A DNA stretch of 35,304 bases from UMGS172 sp964634675 (GTDB taxonomy: Bacteria > Bacillota > Clostridia > Oscillospirales > Acutalibacteraceae): the NCBI GenBank assembly GCA_964634675.1, contig CAZWLH010000008.1, positions 1 to 35,304 of the forward strand, written 5' to 3'. Position 1 is the first letter of the stretch. The number at the start of each line of letters is the position of its first letter. The notes beneath the pieces were generated by a model. It searched no databases. It worked only from the letters and a program-made list of their open reading frames with translations, and was not told the origin of the DNA. Of the stretch, positions 15,720-24,123 are shown piece after piece. Both the position numbers and the translations under genes were made by a program.

Positions 15720-17546
15720 ATGTGTTCTATTTGCGGAATTATCGACTTTAACGAACGACCCGATGCCGAGCTTTGCCTTAAAATGAGCCGAACAATGAAA
15801 CGAAGAGGCCCCGATGCTTCCGACAGCTTCGGCGACGGCTGCGTGAGCTTCTGCCATAACCGTCTGAGCGTTATGGACCCGAAAAACGGTGCCCAGCCGA
15901 TGAAGGCTGTTTTCGGCGGCAGGGAGTATGTGATATGCTACAACGGCGAAATATACAATTCATCGGAGCTTCGCAAGGAAATGGAGCCGTACGGAGCAAA
16001 GTTTTTGACCGAGTGCGATACCGAGACCGTGCTGTGGAGCTATATTATTTTCGGTGACGAGTGCCCGAAAAAGCTTAACGGTATATTTGCGTTTGCGGTT
16101 TACGATATAGCCGACCGTCGGGCGTTTTTGGCTCGCGACCGCTTGGGCGTAAAGCCTCTTTTCTACACCCGTGTCGGCAATACCTTTATGTTCGCTTCCG
16201 AAATAAAGGCGTTGCTCGAGTCACCTAAGGTGAGCCGCAAGGTCGATGAGCAGGGCTTGTGGCAGCTTTTGTTTTTGAGCCCCGTCAAGCTTTCGGGAAG
16301 CGGGATTTTCCGCGACATAAATGAGCTGAAGCCTGCCGAAAGCCTCACCGTCGATGAAAACGGTACGAGCTTTGACACCTATTGGCGACTTAAGGCACTG
16401 CCGTGGACGGGTGACGGCAAGCTTGCGGCCGGCGAGGTCGGGGAGCTGCTGAAGGACACCGTGGCACGCCAAACCGTGAGCGACGTTCCGTTGTGTACCT
16501 TTTTGTCGGGCGGTCTCGATTCCTCGGTGCTGACGGCACTGTCGGCCGAGGTGTTTCGCAAAAAGGGCAAAACGCTTTCCACCTACTCCTTCGAATATGA
16601 GGGTAACCGCGAAAATTTCAGGCAGTCGCTCTTTCAGCCGCAAGGCGATGACGATTATGCACGGTATTTGGCACGGTGGCTTATGACCGATCACACCGTG
16701 CTGACCGCACCGAGTGACGAGGTCGCACGCTGCCTCTGTTCGGCGGTTGAAGCGAGAGATTTTCCCGGTCAGGCCGATATAGATTCATCACTGCTTTATT
16801 TCTGCCGAAGAGTGAGCGAGGAGCACACGGTGGTACTCTCGGGCGAATGCTCCGACGAAATATTCGGCGGCTATCCTTGGTTTTACCGTCCCGAAATGCT
16901 TTACCGGGACTTCTTTCCGTGGATACATGAGCCGTATGACAGGGCGCGACTCTTCAAGAGAGAGTTTTCGAAGCCGCAAGAGGGCTTTGGATTTTTGTCG
17001 GACGAATATAAGAAAATCATCGTCTCCTGCCCGACGCTGCCGAACGACAGTGAGGCTATGCGCACCTCGAGGATCGCGACCTGTCTCTCGATAGGTTATT
17101 TTATGACCTCACTTTTGGAGCGCAAGGACAGAATGAGTATGTATTCGGGGCTTGAGGTGAGGGTGCCGTTTGCCGACCACCGAATACTCGAATACGTTTA
17201 TAATGTGCCGTGGGAAATAAAATTTGAAAACGGTGTTGAAAAAGCACTTTTGAGAAACTCAATGACAAAATATCTGCCCGAAAAGATACTTTGGCGAAAG
17301 AAAAGTCCTTATCCCAAAACGCACGACCCGAAATACCGTGAAACGGTCACAAAAATGCTTCACGACATAATAAAACGCAAGGGCTTCCTGTCCGAGGTCA
17401 TCGACAGTGAGGCGCTCGAAGCCGTTTTAAGCGGTGAGGATAAAACCTGGTTCGGTCAGCTTATGTCGACTCCTCAGCTTATCGCCTGGCTTGTTCAGTT
17501 CGAGCATTGGGTCGAAAGCTACCATGTGGAGCTGCCGAATGTGTGA
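15720..17546 (+). CDS. asnB: Asparagine synthetase B (glutamine-hydrolysing)
   Basis: This 608-residue cytosolic enzyme makes asparagine from aspartate, glutamine and ATP. Cys2 of MCSICGII is the glutaminase nucleophile, followed by RRGPDA, CYNGEIYN and a CDTE segment of the class II amidotransferase domain (about 1-200). The synthetase domain carries the PP-loop LSGGLDSSV (about 263-271), SGECSDEIFGGYPWF and the RVPFADHRI segment. RBS GGAGG lies 5' of ATG 15720. The enzyme is somewhat long, at the usual size for Clostridia AsnB. It stands alone, divergent from the HAD gene. Related amidotransferases act in peptide and wall modification, but the standard role is favoured. Confidence 0.95.
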   Translation: MCSICGIIDFNERPDAELCLKMSRTMKRRGPDASDSFGDGCVSFCHNRLSVMDPKNGAQPMKAVFGGREYVICYNGEIYNSSELRKEMEPYGAKFLTECDTETVLWSYIIFGDECPKKLNGIFAFAVYDIADRRAFLARDRLGVKPLFYTRVGNTFMFASEIKALLESPKVSRKVDEQGLWQLLFLSPVKLSGSGIFRDINELKPAESLTVDENGTSFDTYWRLKALPWTGDGKLAAGEVGELLKDTVARQTVSDVPLCTFLSGGLDSSVLTALSAEVFRKKGKTLSTYSFEYEGNRENFRQSLFQPQGDDDYARYLARWLMTDHTVLTAPSDEVARCLCSAVEARDFPGQADIDSSLLYFCRRVSEEHTVVLSGECSDEIFGGYPWFYRPEMLYRDFFPWIHEPYDRARLFKREFSKPQEGFGFLSDEYKKIIVSCPTLPNDSEAMRTSRIATCLSIGYFMTSLLERKDRMSMYSGLEVRVPFADHRILEYVYNVPWEIKFENGVEKALLRNSMTKYLPEKILWRKKSPYPKTHDPKYRETVTKMLHDIIKRKGFLSEVIDSEALEAVLSGEDKTWFGQLMSTPQLIAWLVQFEHWVESYHVELPNV

Positions 17547-17612
17547 AAATTCTCATTATTTCGGAAAATTTCGATTTTTTGCCGCCCGTTTCGGTCTTTT
17601 GCATATTTTCGC

Positions 17613-17641
17613 TTGACAATTGCCCGACTGTGGAGTAAAAT
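17613..17641 (+). promoter_or_regulatory. Promoter for pfkA
   Basis: TTGACA (17613-17618), a 17-base spacer and TAAAAT (17636-17641) are a near-consensus SigA promoter, about 60 bases before the pfkA start. Confidence 0.85.
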
Positions 17642-17701
17642 AACATTTGAATATGTAATGTATTTCTAAACAGTATTTAATCGGAAATGGGTGTATATAT
17701 T

Positions 17702-18673
17702 ATGTCAAATGTTACAGCAATCGGTGTTTTGACCAGCGGAGGAGACGCTCCGGGTATGAATGCGGCCGTCCGTGCCGTTGTCAGAACCGCAATTTCAATG
17801 GGTATCAAGTGCTACGGTATTCACAGAGGATACAACGGCCTTATCGAGGGCGATATTACCGAAATGACCATCCGTGATGTCAGCGATATCATTCACAGAG
17901 GCGGTACTGTTCTTTACACCGCAAGAAGTCCTATGTTCAAGACCGAAGAGGGTATGAAGGCCGCTATGGATAACTGCCGCAAGTTCGGCATCAACGGTAT
18001 CGTTGTTATTGGTGGCGACGGCTCTTACAGAGGCGCAAGAGACCTGTCCTTGAGAGGTATCCCCTGTGTCGGTATTCCCGGTACCATCGACAACGATATT
18101 TCTTCGACCGACTATACCGTCGGCTACGACACCGCTATGAACACCGCTATGGAAATGGTCGATAAGCTCAGAGATACCACGCAGTCGCACGAGCGCTGCA
18201 GTGTTGTTGAGGTAATGGGCAGACGTGCAGGCTGGATCGCACTTGAGACCGGTATTGCAGTCGGCGCTACCGCAATCCTTGTTCCCGAGGTCGAGTATGA
18301 CATCGACCGTGACATCATTGCAAAGATCCACAAGACTCAGCAGTCCGGCAAGAAGCACTTCATAGTTGTTGTTGCCGAGGGTGTAGGTGAGGTCGGAAAA
18401 ATCGCCAAGGAAATTGAGGAAAAGACCGGTATCGAGTCGAGAGCCACCGTTTTAGGCCACGTTCAGAGAGGCGGAAGCCCGACCGTTCGTGACAGAGAAA
18501 TGGCAAGCTGTATGGGCAACTATGCAGTCAAGCTTTTGAGCCGTGGCATCGGCAACCGTGTTGTTGCTTACCGCAACGGCAAGCTTACCGATTTCGATAT
18601 TTTCGAAGCTCTCAATATGACCAAGGAATTCGATATCGAAAAGTTCGAAACCGCAAATACTATTTCAATTTAA
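17702..18673 (+). CDS. pfkA: ATP-dependent 6-phosphofructokinase
   Basis: This 323-residue glycolytic enzyme phosphorylates fructose 6-phosphate to the 1,6-bisphosphate. Visible motifs are GVLTSGGDAPGMNAAVRAVVR at the N-terminus, GGDGSYRGA, catalytic GIPGTIDNDISSTDYTVGYDTA, VVEVMGRRAGW and GHVQRGGSPTVRDR. The glycines in GGDGS and PGTIDND mark the ATP-using type; pyrophosphate enzymes carry Asp and Lys there. I prefer ATG 17702 (MSNVTAIGVLT) because it fits the family N-terminus; ATG 17687 would add five residues. Codon use is more optimised than in its neighbours, as expected for a highly expressed gene. A strong promoter precedes it and a terminator follows. Confidence 0.97.
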   Translation: MSNVTAIGVLTSGGDAPGMNAAVRAVVRTAISMGIKCYGIHRGYNGLIEGDITEMTIRDVSDIIHRGGTVLYTARSPMFKTEEGMKAAMDNCRKFGINGIVVIGGDGSYRGARDLSLRGIPCVGIPGTIDNDISSTDYTVGYDTAMNTAMEMVDKLRDTTQSHERCSVVEVMGRRAGWIALETGIAVGATAILVPEVEYDIDRDIIAKIHKTQQSGKKHFIVVVAEGVGEVGKIAKEIEEKTGIESRATVLGHVQRGGSPTVRDREMASCMGNYAVKLLSRGIGNRVVAYRNGKLTDFDIFEALNMTKEFDIEKFETANTISI

Positions 18674-18683
18674 GCTTAGATTC

Positions 18684-18726
18684 GCACCGTGACACCGAAG
18701 CTGCGGCTTTTGTTACGGTGCTTTTT
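18684..18726 (+). terminator. Terminator after pfkA
   Basis: GCACCGT (18684-18690) pairs with ACGGTGC (18715-18721), followed by TTTTT. An inner CCGAAGCTGCGG can pair as well. Confidence 0.8.
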
Positions 18727-18768
18727 GTGTTATTGGGTTTAATATTTCGGCCTGTCGGAAATTAGCAT

Positions 18769-18797
18769 TTGACAATCTGCCCGAAATACTGTAAACT
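18769..18797 (+). promoter_or_regulatory. Promoter for E2-like gene
   Basis: TTGACA (18769-18774), a 17-base spacer and TAAACT (18792-18797) precede the RBS GGGGG and ATG 18826. The TTG of this -35 box could be mistaken for a start codon of a longer frame. Confidence 0.8.
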
Positions 18798-18825
18798 TAA
18801 TATGACACTGAGTGGGGGTATTCAT

Positions 18826-19695
18826 ATGAGAAGAGACGGCAAAAGAGTTGAATGTACTGATGTTGAATATGCAGTCGTTCCTCATATTATGGTGCAGCGC
18901 TGTGATGCTTTGAACTATATCGAGCTTGACATTCCGTTGGAGCCGATAAAGAATTATCTTAATTCAAAGCGTAAGGAAGGCTTGAATTTGAGCCATCTTG
19001 CGGTAATTATGGCGGCATATGTCAGAACCGTGGGACATTATCCTCACTTGAACCGTTTTATCGTCAATAAGAGGATATATGCCCGTAACGAGTTTAACGT
19101 CGGAATGGTCGTTTTAAAGGCCGGACAGATGGACAACGGCACAATGTCGAAGGTCAACCTCGATCCCGAGGATACGGTTTTTGACGTCAACCGCAAGATG
19201 AACGAATACATAGAGAAAAACAAGGATTCGTCCGAGGCCAACAGCACCGACAAATTAGCCGGCGTTTTGCTTAAAATACCGGGACTTCTCCGTTTCGGTG
19301 TCAAGTTCCTTATGTGGATGGATAAACACGGCCTGCTCCCGAGAGCCATCATCGATGCAAGTCCTTTTCACACAAGCCTCACCATTTCAAATCTTGCAAG
19401 CATCAGAACCAACCATATTTTCCACCATATTTACAATTTCGGCACCACCGGTGTGTTTATAACAATAGGCACCAACCGTGAGGTCGCAAGAAGAAATAAG
19501 GACGGCGAGATATATTTCGAAAAGTGTATGCCGTTCGGTGTTGTTATGGATGAGAGAATATGCTCGGGAAGCTATTTTGCCAAGGCTTTCAGGGAGTTCA
19601 GAAGATATATGAACGATCCGTCACTGTTAGAGCAAAAGCCCGAGCACGAATCTGTGCTCCGTGAGATCTCTTACAGAAAAGACAGACAGATATAA
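18826..19695 (+). CDS. Stand-alone 2-oxoacid dehydrogenase E2-like (CAT-fold) protein, degenerate active site
   Basis: This 289-residue protein aligns by pattern with the catalytic domain of dihydrolipoamide acyltransferases and chloramphenicol acetyltransferase. The N-terminal part has hydrophobic-helix features (LSHLAVIMAAYVRTVGHYPHLNRFIVNKRIY), the middle HTSLTISNLASIR, and the end FGVVMDERICSGSYFAKAFREF. In active E2 enzymes that end reads DHRxxDG. Here it is DERICSG, so the catalytic His is Glu and the Asp is Ser. No lipoyl or E1-binding domain is present and no E1/E3 genes are nearby. It is therefore probably not a dehydrogenase-complex subunit and perhaps not an acyltransferase of the usual mechanism. 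ATG 18826 is chosen from promoter and RBS positions. Confidence 0.8.
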   Translation: MRRDGKRVECTDVEYAVVPHIMVQRCDALNYIELDIPLEPIKNYLNSKRKEGLNLSHLAVIMAAYVRTVGHYPHLNRFIVNKRIYARNEFNVGMVVLKAGQMDNGTMSKVNLDPEDTVFDVNRKMNEYIEKNKDSSEANSTDKLAGVLLKIPGLLRFGVKFLMWMDKHGLLPRAIIDASPFHTSLTISNLASIRTNHIFHHIYNFGTTGVFITIGTNREVARRNKDGEIYFEKCMPFGVVMDERICSGSYFAKAFREFRRYMNDPSLLEQKPEHESVLREISYRKDRQI

Positions 19696-19701
19696 AGAAC
19701 A

Positions 19702-19748
19702 GTGTCGGCCGTATCAAAGCTTATTTGGTGCGGTTCCGACACCGTTTT
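19702..19748 (+). terminator. Terminator after E2-like gene
   Basis: GTGTCGG (19702-19708) pairs with CCGACAC (19736-19742), followed by CGTTTTGCCGTTTTT. The following gene's RBS begins soon after, at about 19760. Confidence 0.65.
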
Positions 19749-19774
19749 GCCGTTTTTACAGGAGTGTGACAGCG

Positions 19775-21244
19775 ATGAAAGTTTCAAAGCTTAATCTTAT
19801 TCCCGACACGGTCAATCAAAGCCCCGACTACTATTGCACCTGGCAGACTCAACTGTACGCGACAAGCGGCGGTGAACCGTCGGAGCAAAGAAGGCTGATG
19901 AACGAAAGTGCACTTTTCAATGAGGACAGGCCGTTCGGGTGGGCTTATTTTTATGAAGAGGCACGGAAAGATCTGATATTGGTTATGGATGACAGCTGGG
20001 ATGTGCCGCCGAATAACGATAGTGCTTATTACGGCAGTCTTATATTGAATCCCGAAAAGTTCCCGAGCTGCTATGAGAACGGCGCTTCGCCCTTGAAGAC
20101 GTTGATCGACAGGGTAAAGGCCTTGGGCTGGAAGAGTCTCGGCGGTTGGATATGCGCACAGGAGTCGCCCTTATTTCTTGAAAATAAAACCGAAGCGGAA
20201 TATTGGACAGAGCGGCTGATCGCGGCGGATAAGGCCGGCTTTTCCTATTGGAAGGTCGATTGGGGAGATAAGTGCTGTTCACCGGAGTTCAGAAAAATGC
20301 TGACCGGGCTTGCAAGAAAATATGCACCGGGGCTTACGGTCGAGCAGGCCGCACTGAAAGAGCTTGTGCCATACTGCGATGCGTTCAGAACCTATGATGT
20401 CCCTGCTATAATGTCTGTTCCGATGACTCTTTCAAAAATTGTCGATTATTGTGTTTATCCGAAGCCGTTCGGCGAAAACAAGGGCATAATAAACTGTGAG
20501 GACGAAGCATATATTGCCGCGGCAGGCGGCTTTTCGATGGGAATAATGCGCCACCCGTATGTGGGAGCGTTTCCGAACGGCCGAGCCGACAAATCGTTTC
20601 CGGGCATTCACCGCAATATAAAATCCAAGCTTTTTGAGGTGCTGAGAGCGGTGCACTGGCACCGTATAGCTCCTGCATTCGGCGGCGGTGTGCTCAGGGT
20701 GTCGGATGAAATGCTCACCGACACGTGGATGTTCGAAAACCCGGAGGACGAAATCGAAGCCTGGTGGTTTATGAATCCGCTTGTGCGGGATTCGGTCGAA
20801 AATTCGGTGCTGTCGAAAACAGCTCCGCTTTGTATTTCGAGAGACACCGAACTTCCGCAGCTTTTGCCCGACGAAAACGGTGAGCGGCCGTTTTGCGTGG
20901 CGGCGGCAAATCCCAACGGCGCTTATTCGGTCGCAACCTTGGGCAGGACGGTCGGACGAAGCTATTTTATTCCCGAATGTGATGTAACGGTCAAAACGGG
21001 AAGCTCCGTTTTTATCGGAGTGTTCGGCTGTTATAGGTCGCTGACACTTGAAACCGAGCTTGAAATAAAGAGTGTCACCGTGCAGGACCTTGCAGCCGAG
21101 CAAGCCTTCGATATCACCGAGGATGTTGAAATATTCGGTAAAAAAGCGGTCATTCCGGGCAAACTTATCTCACAAATTTCAAAAAGCGCCCAACCCGAAG
21201 CCGACACCTCAGAGCCGGGTGTTGTAATAAGGCTGAACTCTTGA
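19775..21244 (+). CDS. Glycoside hydrolase, alpha-galactosidase-like (clan GH-D) TIM barrel
   Basis: This 489-residue protein has no signal peptide and is read from ATG 19775 (RBS AGGAG); a longer frame starting inside the upstream gene is rejected. The segment DDSWDVPPNN, the ALGWKSLGGWIC strand and FSYWKVDWGDK (KVDWG, about 160-164, Asp162 as candidate nucleophile) follow the (beta/alpha)8 layout of alpha-galactosidase-like enzymes, where a K-x-D motif carries the nucleophile. A beta-sandwich-like C-terminal part (about 370-489) follows. The neighbour is a GH127-type gene and an AraC regulator, so the three probably act on plant arabinose- or galactose-containing oligosaccharides in the cytosol. 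The exact family and substrate are unknown. Confidence 0.65.
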   Translation: MKVSKLNLIPDTVNQSPDYYCTWQTQLYATSGGEPSEQRRLMNESALFNEDRPFGWAYFYEEARKDLILVMDDSWDVPPNNDSAYYGSLILNPEKFPSCYENGASPLKTLIDRVKALGWKSLGGWICAQESPLFLENKTEAEYWTERLIAADKAGFSYWKVDWGDKCCSPEFRKMLTGLARKYAPGLTVEQAALKELVPYCDAFRTYDVPAIMSVPMTLSKIVDYCVYPKPFGENKGIINCEDEAYIAAAGGFSMGIMRHPYVGAFPNGRADKSFPGIHRNIKSKLFEVLRAVHWHRIAPAFGGGVLRVSDEMLTDTWMFENPEDEIEAWWFMNPLVRDSVENSVLSKTAPLCISRDTELPQLLPDENGERPFCVAAANPNGAYSVATLGRTVGRSYFIPECDVTVKTGSSVFIGVFGCYRSLTLETELEIKSVTVQDLAAEQAFDITEDVEIFGKKAVIPGKLISQISKSAQPEADTSEPGVVIRLNS

Positions 21245-21265
21245 AAATCCTTTAAAGTAAAATTT

Positions 21266-21299
21266 AAGTACCCCTGCCGAAACAGGGGTACTTGTTTTA
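21266..21299. terminator. Terminator between convergent hydrolase genes
   Basis: AAGTACCCCTG (21266-21276) and CAGGGGTACTT (21283-21293) form a perfect 11-bp stem followed by GTTTTA. It lies between genes ending at 21244 and 21347. Confidence 0.85.
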
Positions 21300-21346
21300 T
21301 GATGTGAAAAGTACGGCTTCAAGGCTTTTTGCTTTCGTCAGAAAGT

Positions 21347-23101
21347 CTAATCACATACCGTCGGAAGCCAGCCCTCGGTAAGCGACTGCTCATCCCAGGT
21401 CTTGCCGGCACTCATATAGTCTATCATTTTGAATGAATCGTCGCCTATGGTGACATCTGCCATAAACTCACAGGGGAAATCACCCTTGTCGCAAGGAGTT
21501 ACGCTGAGGGTTTCCGAGTTGCTCACCAAGGTGCCGACCTGTCCGATTCGGGCATCTCTTGCCAAAACGAGAGGGCCGTATTTCACTGCGACATAGTTTT
21601 TGCTTGCCGGCTTGCCGGGTCGGCCGAGCGGCTTTATGAGTCTCGGCGACATATCGAAGCTCAAGGTTATAACGTCGTTTCTGTGCCATTCACGCTCTAT
21701 TTCAAGATATCTGCCGTTTATCTCCAACGCGGAGCCGTTTATATCGGCCGAAGCCTTATCTGCGGTGAATTCGGGTATTCTGAGGCTTAAGCAGGCCGAT
21801 TTTTCGGGAGCCGATTTGACCGAGATCTCGACCTTTCCGCAAAGCGGATAAGCGGTTTTCAGCTCGAGCAGGAAGCCGCCGTCGGCCACCGTTCCCGCTT
21901 CGTAAAAGTCAATCGTGAGCTTGTTTTCGGCGGCTTTTGCGGCATAAAGCGGAACCATTCCCGTACCGTGTGCACCGATCGCCACACAACAGCCGTAATA
22001 TTTGTTCTCGGCAATGTCCTTGTATCCGCCGACCTCACGGCTGCGGCGTGACAAAAGAAGCGGACTGTAACTGTCGAACACAAAGCTTTCACCCTTGGCG
22101 TTTTTGCGCTTGAGGGTGTTTACTGCGCCGTAAAGTGCATTATATGCCGAACGCTCGATCTCATCGGCAAACCGAGCGTCGCCTGTGACTTTGAGCAGAC
22201 GGTGACAGAGTTTCATCCAGGTTACGGTAACACAGGTCTCCTGCATAATTCCTTTGATGTCACTGTCGGTTTGTGTTAAGGCCGAATTGTCAAACTGCTC
22301 ATAGAAGCAGCCTGCCGAGCCGATAAGCGTGATATCGGACTTTTTGAGTCGCTTTGCAAAGTTCAGCACGGTTTTGAGCGATTTCTCATTGCCGGTGATC
22401 TCATAGTATTCGAGAAGTCCTTCAAAGCAGGACATAACCTCGTATGCCTTGTTTACGGGATATTCGAACGGATCGAGCTTGTCCTCGTACGCACATTTGA
22501 AGATGCAGGCCTCACCGCTTTCCAAATAGTCGATCAAGTATTCGGCAAACTCGAGATAATCCTTTTTGCTGGTCTTGCGGTACATTATGAGGGTGGGCTC
22601 CAATATAGAAGCCGAGTTGACGCATTTCCAAAAGGTTGAGGTCTCGCCGATGCCCTTTTTGTCCTTGCCGATGTGCTCGGTTATGTAGTCGAGATGCTTT
22701 ATCAGTGCCTCTTGAATGCGTGCAGCAAGCGACGGGTCACGGCAGATCTCACAGTAGTGCAAGAATCCCAAAAGCACATATTTTCTTCCCCACATATCCC
22801 AACCGTTGAACTCGTTTTCGATACTGTATGTGGAAAACCTGCCGAGGCTGTCCTGTGCGGTGAGCATATCCTCGGCCGCCTCGGTCAGCAGGCGGTAAAG
22901 CTCCTCATTTTGCGTGTATTTATAGGTTATCGAGGCACCCCTCATCATTTTTCCGAAGTATTCGCAGCGCCAGCCGTTGTCATGATCGTCGGGCGTGCCC
23001 TTGAACTGCTTGACGAACAGCTTCCAATACTCGCCGAGCAAAAGCTGATTTTCCTCGACAAAGCGTGCGTTACGGTCTTGTATTCCCGAAAATTTATTCA
23101 T
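21347..23101 (-). CDS. GH127-type beta-L-arabinofuranosidase (DUF1680 family)
   Basis: This 584-residue cytosolic protein starts at ATG 23101 with AGGAGTG upstream. The alpha/alpha-barrel region (about 1-400) contains the family landmarks: QETCVTVTWMKL (Glu288, Cys290), RFADEIERSAYNALYGAV and YYGCCVAIGAHG (Cys371-Cys372). The E-x-C plus C-C pattern equals the zinc-thiolate site of characterised GH127 enzymes, in which a cysteine acts as nucleophile. A beta-sandwich C-terminal part (about 400-560) follows. GH127/GH146 enzymes remove beta-L-arabinofuranose from plant glycoproteins or pectin. The total size is a bit below that of typical members (about 650). The gene is divergent from an AraC regulator that probably controls it. 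Confidence 0.85.
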   Translation of the reverse strand: MNKFSGIQDRNARFVEENQLLLGEYWKLFVKQFKGTPDDHDNGWRCEYFGKMMRGASITYKYTQNEELYRLLTEAAEDMLTAQDSLGRFSTYSIENEFNGWDMWGRKYVLLGFLHYCEICRDPSLAARIQEALIKHLDYITEHIGKDKKGIGETSTFWKCVNSASILEPTLIMYRKTSKKDYLEFAEYLIDYLESGEACIFKCAYEDKLDPFEYPVNKAYEVMSCFEGLLEYYEITGNEKSLKTVLNFAKRLKKSDITLIGSAGCFYEQFDNSALTQTDSDIKGIMQETCVTVTWMKLCHRLLKVTGDARFADEIERSAYNALYGAVNTLKRKNAKGESFVFDSYSPLLLSRRSREVGGYKDIAENKYYGCCVAIGAHGTGMVPLYAAKAAENKLTIDFYEAGTVADGGFLLELKTAYPLCGKVEISVKSAPEKSACLSLRIPEFTADKASADINGSALEINGRYLEIEREWHRNDVITLSFDMSPRLIKPLGRPGKPASKNYVAVKYGPLVLARDARIGQVGTLVSNSETLSVTPCDKGDFPCEFMADVTIGDDSFKMIDYMSAGKTWDEQSLTEGWLPTVCD

Positions 23102-23121
23102 TTTTACAACACTCCTTTTAC

Positions 23122-23150
23122 TTGATTATAACAGATGTTTACTGTATAAT
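23122..23150 (+). promoter_or_regulatory. araC-family gene promoter in divergent region
   Basis: TTGATT (23122-23127), a 17-base spacer and TATAAT (23145-23150) precede the regulator gene. ATTATA at 23125-23130 is also a good -10 (TATAAT) on the other strand for the GH127 gene, so the divergent promoters overlap. Confidence 0.75.
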
Positions 23151-23202
23151 AATTGTATAGTAAGCTTTGTTTATTGTAATTTTCTTCCTAAAAGGAGTAT
23201 TT

Positions 23203-24123
23203 ATGTACTATCCCGATGAATTGCCGCTGCACAGTAAATATGTGTGGAGCTTTGACGATGCACCGCCCTTCGGGAAGTGCCCGGTCAAGGCCTATTCGCA
23301 GCGAATAACCGACCTTTTGCCGCTGCACATCCACGATTTTTATGAGCTGAATATTGTTCTCGGCGGAAGCGGGCGCCACTATATCGGCCGGCGCAATGTT
23401 CCGACCGAGGTCGGTGACGTTTTTGTGATTCCGCCCGATATCGCCCACGGCTATTTTGCCGACACACCGCTCGAAATATTACATATACTGCCGAGCAACG
23501 GCTTTTTGCACAGGTATTCGGACACACTGAGCACGCTTTCCGGCTACAAGATGCTGTTCGAGGTTGAGCCTGTGCTGAGAAGCAGTGTGGAATCGGAATT
23601 TTATCTTTCGCTCGGCGAGCGTGAGCTGAAGGAGCTTAATTACCGATTTTCCGAGCTTTTGTCCGAAAATGCAAAGAGCGACCGTGACAGTGACACACGT
23701 ATGTCGTTTACGGTGCTGTCGGTAATAGGAACGCTTTGTGAAAAAATGGCGGCGACCGCCATTGCCGAAAAGGACGGAATGCTTGACCGTCACGCCGTGT
23801 CGGTGATCAAAAGCATAGAGTATCTCGAAAATAACATAGGGCAAAAAATATCCTTTCGCTCACTTGCCGCCGATTGCGGAATGTCTTACAGTGCATATCT
23901 GCGTGTTTTCAAAAGGCTTACCGATACGACTCCTGCCGAATACAAGCGTGAATGCCGAATAAAAAAGGCCGAAGAGCTGCTCAAATACTCCGATGAGACC
24001 GTTCTGTCGGCGGCGTTGACCTTGGGCTACTATGACAGTGCACATTTTATCAGGGAGTTTGAAAAATACAAGGGGGTATCTCCGACCGTCTTCAGAGACC
24101 GCTATATCAGCAGAAAAGCTTAA
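23203..24123 (+). CDS. AraC-family transcriptional regulator with cupin sensor
   Basis: This 306-residue protein is read from ATG 23203 behind AAAGGAG; upstream in-frame starts are rejected. The N-terminal part (about 20-120) is an AraC-type cupin: LPLHIHDFYELNIVLGGSG (metal or ligand pocket His residues), VGDVFVIPPDIAHGY. The C-terminal 100 residues hold two helix-turn-helix motifs: FRSLAADCGMSYSAYLRVFKR and VLSAALTLGYYDSAHFIREFEKYKGVSP, followed by RDRY. Activators of this type sense a sugar and switch on neighbouring carbohydrate genes. Divergence from the GH127 gene, with overlapping promoters, points to control of that gene and perhaps of the nearby GH-D-like gene. Confidence 0.9.
   Translation: MYYPDELPLHSKYVWSFDDAPPFGKCPVKAYSQRITDLLPLHIHDFYELNIVLGGSGRHYIGRRNVPTEVGDVFVIPPDIAHGYFADTPLEILHILPSNGFLHRYSDTLSTLSGYKMLFEVEPVLRSSVESEFYLSLGERELKELNYRFSELLSENAKSDRDSDTRMSFTVLSVIGTLCEKMAATAIAEKDGMLDRHAVSVIKSIEYLENNIGQKISFRSLAADCGMSYSAYLRVFKRLTDTTPAEYKRECRIKKAEELLKYSDETVLSAALTLGYYDSAHFIREFEKYKGVSPTVFRDRYISRKA

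Noticed and set aside
18769..18825. TTG start for the E2-like gene 57 bases upstream
   Set aside because: That TTG is the -35 box TTGACA of a well-spaced promoter; ATG 18826 has GGGGG just ahead of it.
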